Part shown: positions 47,056 through 60,416 of the stretch, piece by piece
Layout: every line of letters starts with the position of its first letter
How positions within the stretch are numbered: the stretch's first letter is position 1
DNA from: Chalara sp. BL73
Taxonomy: Eukaryota > Ascomycota > Leotiomycetes > Helotiales
Assembly (NCBI GenBank): GCA_918026815.1
Contig: CAKJVC010000014.1
Coordinates: 62,001-126,000 of the forward strand
DNA: 64,000 nt
Direction of reading: 5' to 3'
Translations under genes and position numbers: made by a program
Notes under the pieces: generated by a model
Databases searched by the model: none
What the model was told of the DNA's origin: nothing
Seen by the model: the letters and a program-made list of their open reading frames with translations, nothing else

Positions 47056-48677
47056 GATTCCGGTCGTACAAGCTCCTCCCTCCGTCGCTGTGCCGTATCA
47101 ACGCTGCCTCGTGGGGCTTATCGGCAACATCGAAGATGGTGAGGTGAAGATCATGAAACGAAACGGATTACTGAATACCTCAAGATATTGCTTCCGTGGA
47201 ATGCGATATCGTCTTCTCGCAATCACCGCCCATGAGATGAGTAGGAGTATAGGTAAGAAAACAAGGACTGGAATTGTGGTTGGAGTGGCTGACCACTCTG
47301 CTGCTGCATGCAGCTTGACCCTGTCGTCTTTGCTTGTCTGATGATGCGGGCGCTTGATAGATTGCCTTGCGTCTTCGGCAGAGGTAGATCCTTGGCGTGA
47401 CTGTGACGACAAAGAATTTTGTCACAAACTTAGCACAACGGGAACCCCAGCTTATTCCAGAGGGGGACACGAGCCTTTGTGAGGAACAATGAAGTCTTGA
47501 TCTGGGGTAAAGCTCGAGCAGAAAAGATTTGATGATTTAAGGCTGGATCTAGGTCTAGGAGAATAAAAATCTCATCAACAATCTTTGTTTCAACTTTCAA
47601 GCCATCCGAACGATTTACTGCCTACCGCTATTATTGGAAGGAAAGCCACCGCCAACGAATAGCCAGGGCTCATTTTCAAACGCGAGAAGTGCTTTTGAGC
47701 CGTGACCATTCATGATTCATATTTCTACCTTCCCGTTTGTCTACTAGCTAATAGCGGTGTTACGGCTCTGCTTGTTTGTGTTAGGATGCTCGTGCGTTGT
47801 TAAGTATTATTCCTTGCTTGTCCTTGAGGTCAAGCTATCTACATCTCTGTACCAATTCCAGGGGTCGGGCAACCCCACGGACTCCCAGAACTGCTCGTTG
47901 CCAATCGCAATCCGTATTTTATTCCACTTGTTTGTTTTTACTTTCAGCTAAGGTTAGAGATTGGATGATCTACGCCTATGAAAAACCCTATTTCAGCCAT
48001 GCCAAGCCGGATTATGGGAAAACATGCTCGGACCGAGCGGCTTCTAGAAGATGGGAAGACCAGCAAATGGGATAAAGCATGCTTCAAAGTCTGGAGCGAT
48101 TCCTGAAGTCCGTAGGAAATGATAAGTACAGTAGTGAAGCTTTATGTGAGTTTTGTCCTGCTTCGTTTGCCATTTGAAATTGAGCTTTACAGAGCTGCCG
48201 TTTCCGTCAACCACAATTAGCATGGCAGAGCTGAGAAACAAGCATACGCAGTTAATGAGTGGCTTCGGTTACATTTCAATGGCGGTATGGAAATGAAGAC
48301 CTATTTCTGGTTGAGAAGCCAAACTTCTCGCGGAGGAAGGGATTTGCAGCTTCATAGAAGGCCCCCCGTTTGTCTTTCAAGAACACGAGGTTGTTCATTT
48401 CAGGTATCGGGCCGTACAAACAGTTACGTGTGCATCAGTGGGAGAAAGAGTCCCGTGAAATTTTGAGTTCAGCCACAATAACTTATGGAGGTTGATGAGG
48501 TTGGGCTTTCTCCAGCTCAATATTTTGTTCCTATTATACTGGGGGGCGTAGTTATAGCGAATTCATAAACTCAAAAGCGAAAAGTCTTTGTATTGATGGA
48601 ATAGTGCAAGTATCCATCTTACACCAGCTATTTCTTGCCCAACTGACTATTCAGAGAATCAGTGCAATTCATCGTCT
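47056..48677. other. Intergenic, one doubtful small membrane ORF
   Basis: A minus-strand frame (47,412-47,098, 104 codons) starts MSSQSRQG, has one convincing hydrophobic helix (IPVLVFLPILLLISWAVIA) followed by basic residues, and could be a small membrane protein. No homology was recognised, so it is not called as a gene. The rest is empty. Confidence 0.4.
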
Positions 48678-49489
48678 CTATTCTGGTCCTTTGTAGTCTG
48701 GATTAGAGACTTTGACCCACGCATCTCTAGTAGAAATGCGTTCCCACCAAGCTTTCACATTTGGGTGTCCCTCAATCAAAGCACCCTCCCCAATCTGGAA
48801 AAGCTTCTTCGTGTAGGGGTAGTAGAAGATGTCGATAAGGGAAAACTCGTCACCGCCCATGTATTTCTGCTTGCCCAAGATCGCGTCAAACGCGACGAGT
48901 CTCTGCTTGAACTTCTCCCTGTTCTCATCGACAACTTCTTTAATGACTGGAAGTCCCTTCAATCTATTTATGCAAGTCAGAATACATGATTCAAAGCTTC
49001 AGCAGGAGATATACTTATTAAAGAACACCTGATTGACCATGGGAAAGGCGTGTTCGTTCCAGTTCTCGGCTTCAACAGAAGCCCATTGCTCGAACAATGC
49101 CCATCCCTTGATGTCAGAAGGATCTGGGAGAAGCTTCGTTCCCTGATCATGATACTTGGCAGCCAGGTAACGGCAAATTGCTCGAGATTCTGTGAATTGA
49201 GTCAATGCCAGTCTGCTCATCTCCGGGATCTTAACAAACCATAAATTCTAATATCCCCGTCTTCCAAAATTGGAATTTGACCGAAAGGTTGCTTTTCAAG
49301 GTATGGCGGTGACTTAATCAACTGTGTTAGAGCTTATATTCAAGTTGAATGAGCCTGCTAGTCCAAGCGTACCTTCATTTCTGCGAAACTAGGCTCAGTG
49401 AGAGTAAAGTCTGTGACGCCTTTCTCTTCAAGAACTGCGAGGATGCGAGATGTGCAGGTAGCCTGCCACATGCCAATTATATGTACCAT
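48678..49489 (-). CDS. Glutathione S-transferase
   Basis: Four exons, 49489-49373, 49321-49240, 49189-49015 and 48963-48678, with introns of 50-51 nt; 219 residues, typical for the family. The thioredoxin-fold N-domain shows MVHIIGMWQATCTSRI with a Ser/Cys-rich catalytic loop. FGQIPILED follows, with the cis-Pro that contacts glutathione, and then ESRAICRYLA, the gamma-glutamyl-binding Glu-Ser. The helical C-domain carries FSLIDIFYYPY (the N-capping S/D box) and HPNVKAWWERI. This pattern fits phi/theta-like fungal GSTs, cytosolic enzymes that conjugate glutathione to electrophiles. All phases agree and no frameshift is present. Confidence 0.92.
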
Positions 49490-50314
49490 TTTGAAGGACT
49501 TCTCAAATATCTTGTTCCACTAAAGTGTTTAGGAGGATGAGGATGATATTCGTTTCAAAGGGACAGTTTCGCTATTTATACTTATCATCTTCACTCTGGT
49601 CGGCACCCACAAAGCGTTTATGCCCACCTCACGCTACATATTATCATGTATTGGAAATACGTATTTGAAATCAACTGTTTATTATCCTGCTTAACCGCAA
49701 TGTTCCTCCGTGAGGCTTGCTTCTAAAAAGAAAAATAACTCGATACCCCTGTTATAGCCGCCGTGCTAACCGGAGACTTGATCGGTTATGCCAAATTTGT
49801 ATAAACAACTTTCATTGAATGCTCCATCTTGAGCCTGGCGCACCCAGTTGGGGTAAATTTTGTTTGCTACTAAGTGTTCCTAAAGATTATGCGCTTCGGG
49901 ATTGGACCTCGATCTGACCCCACATAAAAGGCAGCGAAGCTGGGCGTCGCGGCTATGAACTAGGTGTGCACTGACTATTGCTAAACACACTCACTGTAGT
50001 TCTATTACTAGTCAACCAGGTGATACGCATTGCTTTATTCACGAATAAGAATGCACTAATTTATCTTGGCGGCAGGTAATAGAAGCGCAATGACTGGATA
50101 TAGCAATACCCGCTAATGTCAGCCCGGCGGCAATCCGCTGGGATGTTGATGCTATGCTGACAATAGTCTTGACGACACGTCTTTTGGCTGTGGCTGATTA
50201 GACCGCTGCTTCATATGCATCCTTCATTGCAAACTGTGCGTATATCTGGAATCAAAGCCCTTATCACCCGGAAATAACAATAGCTCCGTTGCACAACTTT
50301 GTGTGAGCGGGAAT
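49490..50314. other. Divergent intergenic region
   Basis: Shared upstream region of the glutathione S-transferase (-) and the Zn2Cys6 regulator (+). Besides the TATA-like box nothing was recognised. Confidence 0.5.
49571..49580 (-). promoter_or_regulatory. TATA-like box of the glutathione S-transferase gene
   Basis: TATAAATAGC on the minus strand, about 82-91 bases upstream of the start codon. It fits the TATA consensus; its use is inferred. Confidence 0.5.
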
Positions 50315-52409
50315 ATGCCTTATGAGCGGAGCCAAACCGGCTGTTGGACATGCCGTGTACGTAAGAAGAAGTGTGACGAGACATTCCCAATCTGCACCTC
50401 ATGCCATGTACGGGGCATAACATGCCACGGCTTTGGCCAGAAGCCAGAATGGATGGACGGTGGTGCGAGAGAGAAAGAGGTTCTGGTGGGGCTCCAAAAG
50501 GCAGTGAAAGAAAACTTGAAAAAGAAGAGGTCTTATAGCACGAACACACCTATGCATCCAGCGGCCAAACCTGATGCGTTTTATCACGCGCATGCCAACC
50601 AGAATAGCGCCTCATCACTGCTCACGCCGCCTCCTAGCAATGGTGCGCTGGACCATGTCCTTACTCCATATGGTGAGTACCTCTTCGGCATGGGATACAA
50701 GGAGCCTTCGTGCCAGCTTGAGTCTCCCGAACCAGGTGATGTTTCCACTAGCAGATCATTTCATGAAATTCATGCTACATCGGAAGAATTTGAAAAGACT
50801 CTACTCATGAACTTTATCGATGCTGTGTTTCCATTACTATTCAATTGCTATACTCCACCGGTTCCAGAACTTGGTCGAGGATGGCTGCTCGTCCTCTTGT
50901 GAGTTATAATCTTTCATTCTAACACTTCATTCTCCATGTATTGGGATTTGATTATTACGGTGGTATTCTACCGATGGCATATTTGATAATCAGCTTTACG
51001 CACGATGGTATCTAATGTAGTCAACATGTGCCCCCATCTGAATATTTTACAAGTCTCGTTTCATCTTCCGAAGTAGCGTATGTTCTCCTCTTTCGAAATT
51101 ACGGTTACACATAGTTTGCATTTATGTTTGCTTAGATTCTTGTAGCCTGCCATCTCATCATGCTGAAACTGACTGGAACACCCGATCATAGAACACGTAC
51201 GAAACCAATGTATCATACCGCACTATGCTTGAGTGCATTCTATATGCGCTCTGTGCTACTTAAGACAGGAAGAGTTCTATGCCTTCAAGGCTATTCACAG
51301 GAAGTGAAAAGACACCATACAATAGCATTCAGAGAACTCCAGGTTCAATTATCAACACTATGCAACTCAAGTACACCAAACATCAAGACCACTATCGAAA
51401 CAGTAGCTTGCATCATTCAACTAATATCCGTCGAGGTATATTGCCCCCTTTCAGACCTGTACTCATAACTAACAGCAGTCAGTTAATCAGAGGCGGCACC
51501 AACTCCTGGCAGATCCACCTTGAAGCGGCTGCCAGCTTGGTCCCAACCCTCACATCGCATCTCTGCTCCGCCACCCAACTCCCCAGTATTCGTCCCTCAT
51601 TGTCCGCATTCAAAGCCTCCTTCTTGACCGCTGACGGAGTTCCCGAACTCCCACCCACTGTCGAGGATATCGCCTGCGACTTCCTCATCGGCACCCTAAT
51701 CTGGTACGACATCATCGCGTGCGCCTCAGCCAACCGCCCGCCGCTTCTTAGGGATAAGTACACCTACATCACGACCAACGAGCTCTCCACAATCATGGGC
51801 TGCGAATCCTGGGCCATGATCCTCATCTCGCGAATCTCGGAACTACAGCACCAGAGCGGGAACCAGCTGTCGTGCCTGTATCACCCCGCCGAGCTCGCGA
51901 CCCGCAGCGCCGAGATCGAGAAGCAGCTGCGCGAGGGGCTGGCCAGCAACGAGCTCGAATTTGGAAACCCGATCATCCATCCGGAGAGTATATCCTGCCA
52001 GAAAATAGGGAATCCTCGGAGCAAAATTGTCTTGCTGATCACGAGGATCTATGCGTTTTCTGCGCTGACGTACTTACACGTCGTGGTCTCTGGGCCTAAC
52101 CCGCAGAACCCGCTGATTGTGGAGAGCGTGAGGCAGACGATGGAGTGTTTTAGACACGTGCCGGATGGGAAGCTCTTCAGGAGCTTGATTTGGCCGGTCT
52201 GTGTCAGCGGATGCATGGCTGGTGCCGACGAGGCGGGCACGGGTTATCTGGCCGGGGTTGTGGGAAGAGAAATATTGGAAGGGTGTGCCGGTAATCTTGA
52301 GAAGTCTTGGGAAGTTGTGAAGGAGTGTTGGAGGCTGAGAGCTACTGGTAAGGAGGTTGGTTGGGTGGATACCATGGCGCATTTGAAGGATGATGTCTTG
52401 CTTGTTTGA
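50315..52409 (+). CDS. Zn2Cys6 transcription regulator
   Basis: Three exons, 50315-50898, 51192-51435 and 51483-52409, give 584 residues. The first intron is unusually long for this window (293 nt); the second is 47 nt with a CATAACTAAC branch. The zinc cluster begins at residue 9: GCWTCRVRKKKCDETFPICTSC, with all six Cys in the C-x2-C-x6-C-x6-C-x2-C-x6-C layout. A Lys-rich linker and a Pro/Ser-rich stretch follow. The regulatory region has RTKPMYHTALCLSA spanning the first splice, then WQIHLEAAASLVP and WYDIIACASANRPPLL, matching the fungal-specific acriflavine-sensitivity-type regulators. Expected to bind CGG-type DNA sites in the nucleus. Targets are unknown; the divergent GST is a neighbour but no site was identified. 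Confidence 0.9.
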
Positions 52410-53968
52410 AGATATACATGGCTGGGTTTAAAATAACAATGGCATTCCAAGTTCTTTTCCATCATGATTTAAGCATTGTAAGTGGCAGGATATATATCCC
52501 GTAGCCATCATCCAAGATGAATCGCCAGAGAAGTAATGGCTTCAAGCTCACATAATGCTTTGATTCAGAGCCATCATGTGACTTTCAGGTGACTCTCAGG
52601 CGAATGAAGTGACATTTTCAATTGCCCAATTTTGCGAAATGCGACAAAATGAAAAGTGTCTTTCTCGTGGCTGTCATTGGCGAACTTGGGCATTCCCAGT
52701 GGCGGCCTAACTTTGCCTGCGGAAGCTTAGCACAGGCCTAGATCGAATAGCCTTCGTGCTGGTGCAAGGCTAGGCACACTTCAAAATCGCACAAGAAAAT
52801 TGGAATATCTTCACGCCTCTGCGATGGCTTGATATTTTTAATTTTTATTTTCGAAAATACAATAGGCTGGCATTTGACATGACAAGAGTACATATGATTG
52901 CGTGCACATCTTCATGATGCACAACAAAGGCACGAGATGTTCATTCCAGGAATATTGATCTAACATAAATATACTATGTGGAGAGTGGTGGAACTATCTG
53001 CTCTGATACTGATAAAGTTTGGAGCTATTGCATCAAGCAAACAATTCTGATTTACAACAATTTTTGACCACAAGTCCGGCGGGACAAGCACGAATTTACC
53101 CACGTCTCACGAAATAGGACAAAGAATGATGGGATACTCTTTTGAAGTAATTGAGTGGTAGTGAGCCCACCAGTTCGGCCTGAATTGAACCGGCATAGCA
53201 TTTGCACCCGCAACGATCCTCAACAAGGAAAAGCATGCATCCGTTATGATAAATGTTTGGTAAGGATAATTCTCAGTACGATTAAACTATATATTTTGTG
53301 CTACCCAGATATGGTCTTGGGGCGGGGGAAGCTACACCCAACCACAATCGCATCCGCGCAATCCGATCTGCAACAAAAAAAATGAAATCTTCAATTTTTG
53401 ATCATAATTGGGTGGGAATATATACCATACTGGGGCAAAATATTCAGCGCCATCGCATGTAGATGTATGAAAAGGTCGAAGCGGGGTTGGGCTAGGTGCC
53501 TGAATCCGTGAACAGTCTATCCTGCGTGCATACACTGCGATCAGATCCAGTCCTCAATTGGATTCCGAGGAGGCAATTGATTAGCGAAATGTCAAAAGCT
53601 CTTATTTGGTGAGTCAGTTGATGCTTCAAATTATGAGAAGCACGCCGTAGAGAATGGCGATAAGTTTGAGCTCTGTAAGATAAAGGCGCCTTAACTTACA
53701 CGGGATCACGACAAATTACTTGGCTGAGGTTGCTGGAAGCTATCATTATGACTGCTCTCGTCACTCTCATATCGATCATGGTAGTAGACAAAAGATGCTT
53801 TCTCGTTTCCTCATTTGCCCACGCCAATTTAACATGACTATTACCTGGATAGCTTGGGTCAGCACTCATGTTATAATTTCATTTTGAAGTCGTTTTACCC
53901 AGTAAATTATTGCTCCACCTGATATGGTGCTCACATCGAGCATATTTCCATCGATTTTTGCTCTAAGC
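52410..53968. other. Intergenic, no gene seen
   Basis: About 1.5 kb between convergent regulator genes. AT-rich, no coding-like frame, repeat or RNA recognised. Confidence 0.5.
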
Positions 53969-55926
53969 TCACCACGCTACGTATTCTTGAAACGTTTCAT
54001 TTGTGAACTTTCCGTCTGAACTCCATTTGACGTATCTTAGATATGCCTTTTTCTCATCCGGGTCGAACCTAACCGCGACACCCCTCAAACGTGCTGAGTT
54101 TGGAATGCTTTCGCAACGAACATCACCCTCACATGCTTGCTCTTCTATTTCTACGACTCGCATGGCAGCACGTGCGGCCAGTTTACTGTTTATAAGGCCC
54201 TCGTGCTTAGATGTAGCATTTAAGATTGATATGGCCTTCTTTCGAATGGACGACTGCCGGCACTTGGAGGCGACAAAGTAGAGGGCTAGATTCACGCCTT
54301 GCTCAAGACAAAAAGTCGGTTTGAGCGTTTTCGCGCCGGCAGCGACCACTATTGCACTCGAAGAAATTATTTCTTCAAACTCGGGTATATATTGGTCCCA
54401 CACCGTCTCATCAACCGCAAGTTTGAGATGGTCAACATTGACCAGAAGCCTAGTCATGATATAGTGCACCCTCAAGGTATGAATCGCTTGATCATCAATG
54501 GTATTGGTGTACGCGCTGCGACTTTCCAAGAAAGCATCAAAAATATTTACCCATTGCTTTAGCCGGATGTTGGCGGCGTTGTCGATAAGATCTAAAGCCA
54601 TGCGTAAACTGGGTGTCGGGCCATGAATGATTACGTTCTCGATTTTTGGCAGCGTGTCATAGGCCCGACATGTCGCTGCCCAAATGTGATCTAGAGAGTC
54701 TCTGGCTTGTTCCAAGGACTCGAAACGTGTAGGTACGTTTTCTTTAATACCCTGCCATCAGGTTCTGAGATCAGCATTGCATTGTCAGGAATTTGTACAA
54801 GTTGTTCCTCAACTCCGGTTACTCATGAGAAATTCTGAAGTGGGTAGCTTTATATCGACATAACCTCAATGGAGTCTGAACATGCTCTGAAATAATTGGA
54901 ATAGAAAGATTTGCTTGAGAGGATATCAAGCTTACCTGGTGCTCGCGAAACATAATCTGGCCGGCTAGACGTTGATGGTGGCCGTGACTTATTTGTGCTG
55001 CTTGGGTATCGAGTCGGACAAAGATAAGATTTAATGTGTTCAGAGATACATAAGGAGATAATGAAGAGATGGCCGATGCTGACTTCGACGCAGATGCGCT
55101 GAGAAAGTCAGTGATGATCTTTACGCCGCCATCAACATGTCGAATGGCAGATCCAAGCTGGCCCCTAAGTGCCTTTGCGATGATCAGCTTAGTGAGCCAA
55201 CAGATACAACGAATAGTGCAAACCTCAAAGCAGATAAATAAAGCACATGTCATAAGCGTAACATCGATAGTTTGCGGTTTCCCAGCTTGAGTAAGGCACG
55301 ATATGGATTTGAGATACTGCTCCATCGCAAATACCTTTGAATCTCGGTCCCAATCGTCTCGAAATTCATCATCATCGAGGTAGAGATTCTCATGCAGGGA
55401 TGCAAGAGCAATGACAGCGTGTTTCACAGCCGGTTCATGAAAACTGGTCCGAAGGATTGGGCCCTCCCAGAAGTCAGACCCGAAGATGCCACGAAGCTGA
55501 GGAATAGTTTCAGAACGGAAGAAATCGAGAGATCGAAGTTCTCGCCTATTGCCACTAATGCCGGTAACTAAAGCTGGATCAAGGTATGGAAGACACGGGG
55601 AAGCATTTGTTATAAACACGGCCTGTTTGTTGCGCTTAACCACTGGTCCATAACCATCGCAGGTTCTTCCAGTTTTGGTGCATTCATGGCAACTTGGCTT
55701 TCCCTCATCGCACTTCACATGACGGGCTCTATAATACTGGTCAATCTCGTACTTTAACATTCAGATGTGAGACATGTGATAAACGGAGCAACAGGTGACC
55801 CAAGACTCAAGGCTTGCAGAATGACTAGGTACAGAGAACTCACTTGCATGTTATACAGCCAGTCAATACCTTTGGCTTATATGCCCTTATCCGGTTCTTG
55901 ACTCTAGACTTTCTTTTGTTTTCCAT
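53969..55926 (-). CDS. Zn2Cys6 transcription regulator
   Basis: Minus-strand exons 55926-55844, 55728-55224, 55172-54936 and 54751-53969; introns 115, 51 and 184 nt; about 535 residues. The zinc cluster is split by the first intron: TGCITCK | ARHVKCDEGKPSCHEC, then GRTCDGY, so all six Cys are present once spliced. The N-terminal basic tail (ENKRKSRVKNR) could add nuclear import. The middle has the regulator family's HEPAVKHAVIALASLHE and ALFICFE|ALRGQLGSAIRHVDGG. The C-terminus has FESLEQARDSLDHIW and an ILNATSKHEGL block. The 51-nt intron (55173-55223, GTTTGC...CACTAAG...AAAG) is in frame and stop-free, so retention would only insert 17 residues. Expected nuclear DNA-binding regulator of unknown target. 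The third intron's borders are the least certain. Confidence 0.85.
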
Positions 55927-58900
55927 CAGGGAACTGTGGTCAGGAGTGCTTGGATTCGAACGAGATGCTACCTTTGATAGATCCCCAATAACACACACAC
56001 ATCCGCAAAAATATAGGGACACAGCGAATATCAATTTAAAATTTTAAAATTTTAAAATTCTTTTTTAAACAAAACAAAAACTCCGAAAGTATTATTCGAA
56101 AATGAGGCGCAGTTTCCCCTTTGAATCAACAAGCCTTGTCCGCGTACCCCATAATTTAAGGGAGGCTCTACTAACCTGTTACAGACTAGAGCCTATCCGA
56201 GTCCGAGATGTCGAAACGAAGGAGCCAATCTATGCTTGAGCATACCGAATTTCCATTTTTCATTCCTTTTTTAATACTTCAATTCGCTTTATCAGCAGAA
56301 ACCTGAAGCTGCTGCCTGAACGCATAAAATTTAATGGCACAGCACTTCTAAATGGGAATACGAAGCGGAATACATGTGCTCCCCATGATCATTTGTTTAC
56401 TCTTTGCGTCTTGGCAAGCGCCTATTATGAGATTCATATCTGTCTATTATACTGTAATATATTCTGTGATGAGATGCGTGAGCCATGCCTCAAAGGAGTA
56501 TGTATTAGCTGGATGAGTTGCTGAGATATGAGGGTTAGAATTTATGCCAATTGCGATGTCTGACATCTTGCTACTCGCCTCTTGAAAATTATCATTGATA
56601 ATAATTTTGTGTTATACAAGTAGACGACTTGCTCGTGTGTATGGAATGGGTCAGTGCCTCAGAATGCACAATTGGAGCGAATTTGGTTATGGTAGAGAGA
56701 CAGAGCAAGATATACCTTCATCCTTTCCGCCAATTTGCCCGGTTCCTTGTAATATGCTTATATGAATTGTTCAGAAGAGCTCGGTGGTGGCCTCGCCTTG
56801 TACTGAAATCACCTGATTGAGTATTGTTCTTTTAAAGATTCAAGCATAATCAATCCTGCAAATATGTCGTCTTGACGCAAGCCATGATCATAACGTAGTC
56901 TTCAAGGGCCCTTTATCTGAAGAAGTAAAGACTGAAGAAGGCAATCAGTAACATAGCACGGCTAAGGCTGCCTTCTGATAGAGCTGGTGTTGCACACAAT
57001 GCTTCAGACCCCAGAGTTTTGTGGGTGAATCCTTCTCGGCCTCAACGAGCAGTGTTCTATTATAGTTACGCTGTACCTGATATCCACTAAGCTCCGAAGC
57101 TTAACGTCCAGAAATTTAGAATGTCTCGGCTGGACTCCTGTGAAAGCGTTTGTGGTACCATATTAGACTGATGATGTGGTAGTCGGCCGAGTTCGAGAAT
57201 GGCATTACGACACAGCGGTCGTGCAAGACCGAAATTCGGTGGCGAACCGCCGTCGTATATATGAGTAACAGTCTCACAATGAGACTGCAGCGTTGCCCCT
57301 CCGGGTTTCTTTTTCAATTCTCTGGATATTTGCTTAGGGCTGAAGCTCCGAAAAGAATGAGTCTCGGCGGCGCCATCGCTGCTCTGCAGTACACCACTCC
57401 ACAACCAAGGACGGTAGATTGACACCGTGAGTCCGCACATCTCTAAACCAGCAGATTTCTCAATTCGGGGCATGACCCAGAAGGACCTGTAAAGAATTGG
57501 AGATTGATGTTAGTAACCTCGGTCCACACTCGGCCAACCACACCGTGAAAGCTGCGACGTCTTAGAATCTACCCGACCCCAATCACCCACCTATTGTGGT
57601 AGGCAATTGTAGAGTGACGCATGGAGGTGATGTCGCTCCACAACTCTGGCCGCATGTCTTTGTCCCTAAGTGGCATCATTAGTAGGTCTTACCTTCTCGC
57701 TCCCCATGCCAGCCTACCACATCTCCAGACTCTGTTCTTGAAACATTACGGACAGGCGAGACAAGCAAAATAGCTATCCTGGGTTTTTCATAGACACGAA
57801 TAGCGTAAAAATAAAAGAGCAAGATATTGGTGTGGTGACTGGCCATCTGTTCTCGACGAATCGGAATGAAGGAGCGGTGGCTAGGGAGGACTGTTGGACG
57901 GCGTGATCAAAGGCGTGCCGGCGTACAATTTATATTTCGGAAAGATCTCGAGTTGCAACAGCTCGCCTCTCAAGATCTGTACGTTGAATAAGTGCATTTT
58001 TTATGCAGTAAATTGAGTAATCCCTCATGTACATAGCTCAGTACGTTCTCTTAATCAGAAGAGTTTATAAAGTGTATTTTCGTATATGCCTCCACCTAAA
58101 TATATACAAGAACCTTACGTCACCTCTTCATCCCGATATTCCTCTTGCCATAGACGGCTCTTTCGACTCAGCTGGCGGGCCAGAAAGGATATTCCCCCTG
58201 CACAGTAGTCTCTGACAATTCTGTGGCGAGCTCTTCCACACCGCAACCAAGATACAACCTTTGCGAATGCCAAATTGCTTCAATATTTCTACGGAGCATG
58301 GACCGGAACGAATATGGTATCTCCGCTGATGAGATAGATCATTTCGTTAAGCACGGATATGGTCAATTTGTCTTCCTGGAGTTGCAGGGCTATGTGCGCG
58401 TTGAATTTGTGGGTGGGGACCATGGTGTTTGACAGGCGTTGCACCACTGTATCAGTTTAATTCAGTGTTGGGGAATTGTCAGGAAATTAAAGATGGGAAT
58501 ACTGGTGAGGAGCCTTATGCGATATTCCCCTCGCTCTACACGGGAGTCAACTGACGTGCGAGACCCACAGGGAGGGCAGTGCAGCAGCCGCTAGGACCGT
58601 GAGCGAGACCAAGCAGGGCAGCTTACGACGAAGCATGGTTGAGGATATAGCGAAAGTTTCTTCACGACTCTGTGAGTGGTGGCATATTTTATATATGAAG
58701 CTTCTCAAGACAGTTACAAAATTATATGCGACCTCGGTACCTGCAGGGGGTTAAGGAAGCAGAAGAAAACAGTCCAAGTATTACTGTTGGAGTTAATGCG
58801 CGGCTTGAACAGATTGGAAGCAGAATATTCCTGTGATCGACTTCAACACCTCAGGGATTTGGAGCCCTCCGACGAGATGGGCTAATCTTCTTTTCAACTG

Positions 58901-60416
58901 GCAGAAGGATAGAACACGTATTCATAAAGGTAGGATGATCCTATAGATGCAAAGCAACGTGCCCAAGATGAATCAAATATGCATTCATGAATTGGGAGTT
59001 GCGATTCACAACAATTTGTGGGGCAAAGGGTACAAGATGGGTCCAACATACTTGACTTTGAACTTCCTCATTGCCCGCTGTTGGCTCCTCATGTAGCGCA
59101 TATATAGGGACCTTCTTGTTTCAGAAGAGAAAGAAAGCTAGAGGCTGCAAAACAAATACGGCGGAGCTGGCCTTCACACGCTTTCCACTTTAGTATGTCG
59201 TTATGGGAGTCATATTAAACAGAAAGAAATGCACCATTTGGGATAGAGAAGTCGTCCGTCAAGACCTGGCGCCTAGATCGAGCAAGCATATAGAGGATAA
59301 ACACATTGGAAACCACAGTGGACTACTCGTCGAGACTATCTACTAGAACGGACAGTTCGAGAAGCTATATAGGTAAAGACAACGAATTGGCGCCAGCCTA
59401 GAGGATTGAGGCACTAAAGTCATAGAGCTACAATTGCGATTTGCTTGTGGAAAGTTTGGGCTCACGAGAATCAAGAACTTGTTTGTGTGGAAACTGTATA
59501 GCGCGACCTGCTTAACTTCCACGATCGGAACAATATGGGCAGGTATCTAATGACATTGAATCACCATGAAAGAGTAGTCTGGCCAACATCATAGAAGCTC
59601 TAAATTCATGTGTATAGTAATAATTTCCTATTGGTGTAGACAAAACACTTAGGGATCGTGGCCAAAGCACGGTATGTCCCTTGGTGCAGTCTCGTCCCTA
59701 ATCAACACGCTTTGTACGAACATCTCATACAGCTCTTTATGCTTTAATCCCCGCACTTCGGTGAAGGGTTTTGGAAATGGAAACGTAAATGCACTGACAT
59801 GGCTATAGGAAATTGTGTATGGAAGAGACTACGGAGGAGTTGTAAACAAGTTGAATCTGTAAAGCAGCGTCAGCAACAATATGAGTTCGGTACAAATCTG
59901 CCATGCTCCGAGTGATAGTTATAAGGACGGTCAGAATTCGTTTCATCACCACGTACTACACACTTGCGTCTGCAATCATGGCTATAGCCTTTTCTGAGCA
60001 GCCAGCCGCATAATAACAAATACCGCATAGGGCCAAACTTTTAATAGCTGACCTTCCTAGAGGGCAATTATAAACACAATGCAAAGACAAATATCTGGAA
60101 TATCTAGAAACATCTAGGGGACCTCCCAATTCGGATTAACAAAATAAGAACCGAATCATTCAACCCACTTGTATCGAAAAGATGTAACAGAACAAATCTC
60201 ACAAGGTTGGCACAATACATAGTGTTTGGTAATGACTTGTCAAGGTTGACTGAATGCATTCAGGCCATTTTTTCAACTCCATGAAGAGTATCTGACTGGC
60301 TCTGCGTAGTGGCCGCTTCCTGCCAGGGTTGATGCCTGACTTAGACTTTGGGTATCTTATGTATAGCTTAAGGTAGTGTGAATATATGCCAGTGTGAGCT
60401 TTTGTAATTGACGTTA
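55927..60416. other. Long AT-rich gene-poor region
   Basis: About 4.5 kb without a supported gene. A TTTAAAA-type short tandem repeat lies at 56,034-56,062. A minus-strand frame of 128 codons (57,087-57,473) and plus-strand frames at 58,223-58,432 and 58,676-58,885 have no family features, and the first plus-strand one has no ATG. They may be gene relics. Confidence 0.5.
56034..56062. repeat. Short A/T tandem repeat (TTTAAAA)n
   Basis: About four copies of a seven-base TTTAAAA unit, seen directly, just upstream of the Zn2Cys6 gene's start. Confidence 0.8.

Noticed and set aside
47098..47412. 104-codon minus-strand frame with one hydrophobic helix
   Set aside because: Could be a small membrane protein, but no family, splice or promoter support.
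57087..57473. 128-codon minus-strand frame
   Set aside because: No recognisable family, no intron structure, and lies in a gene-poor AT-rich region.
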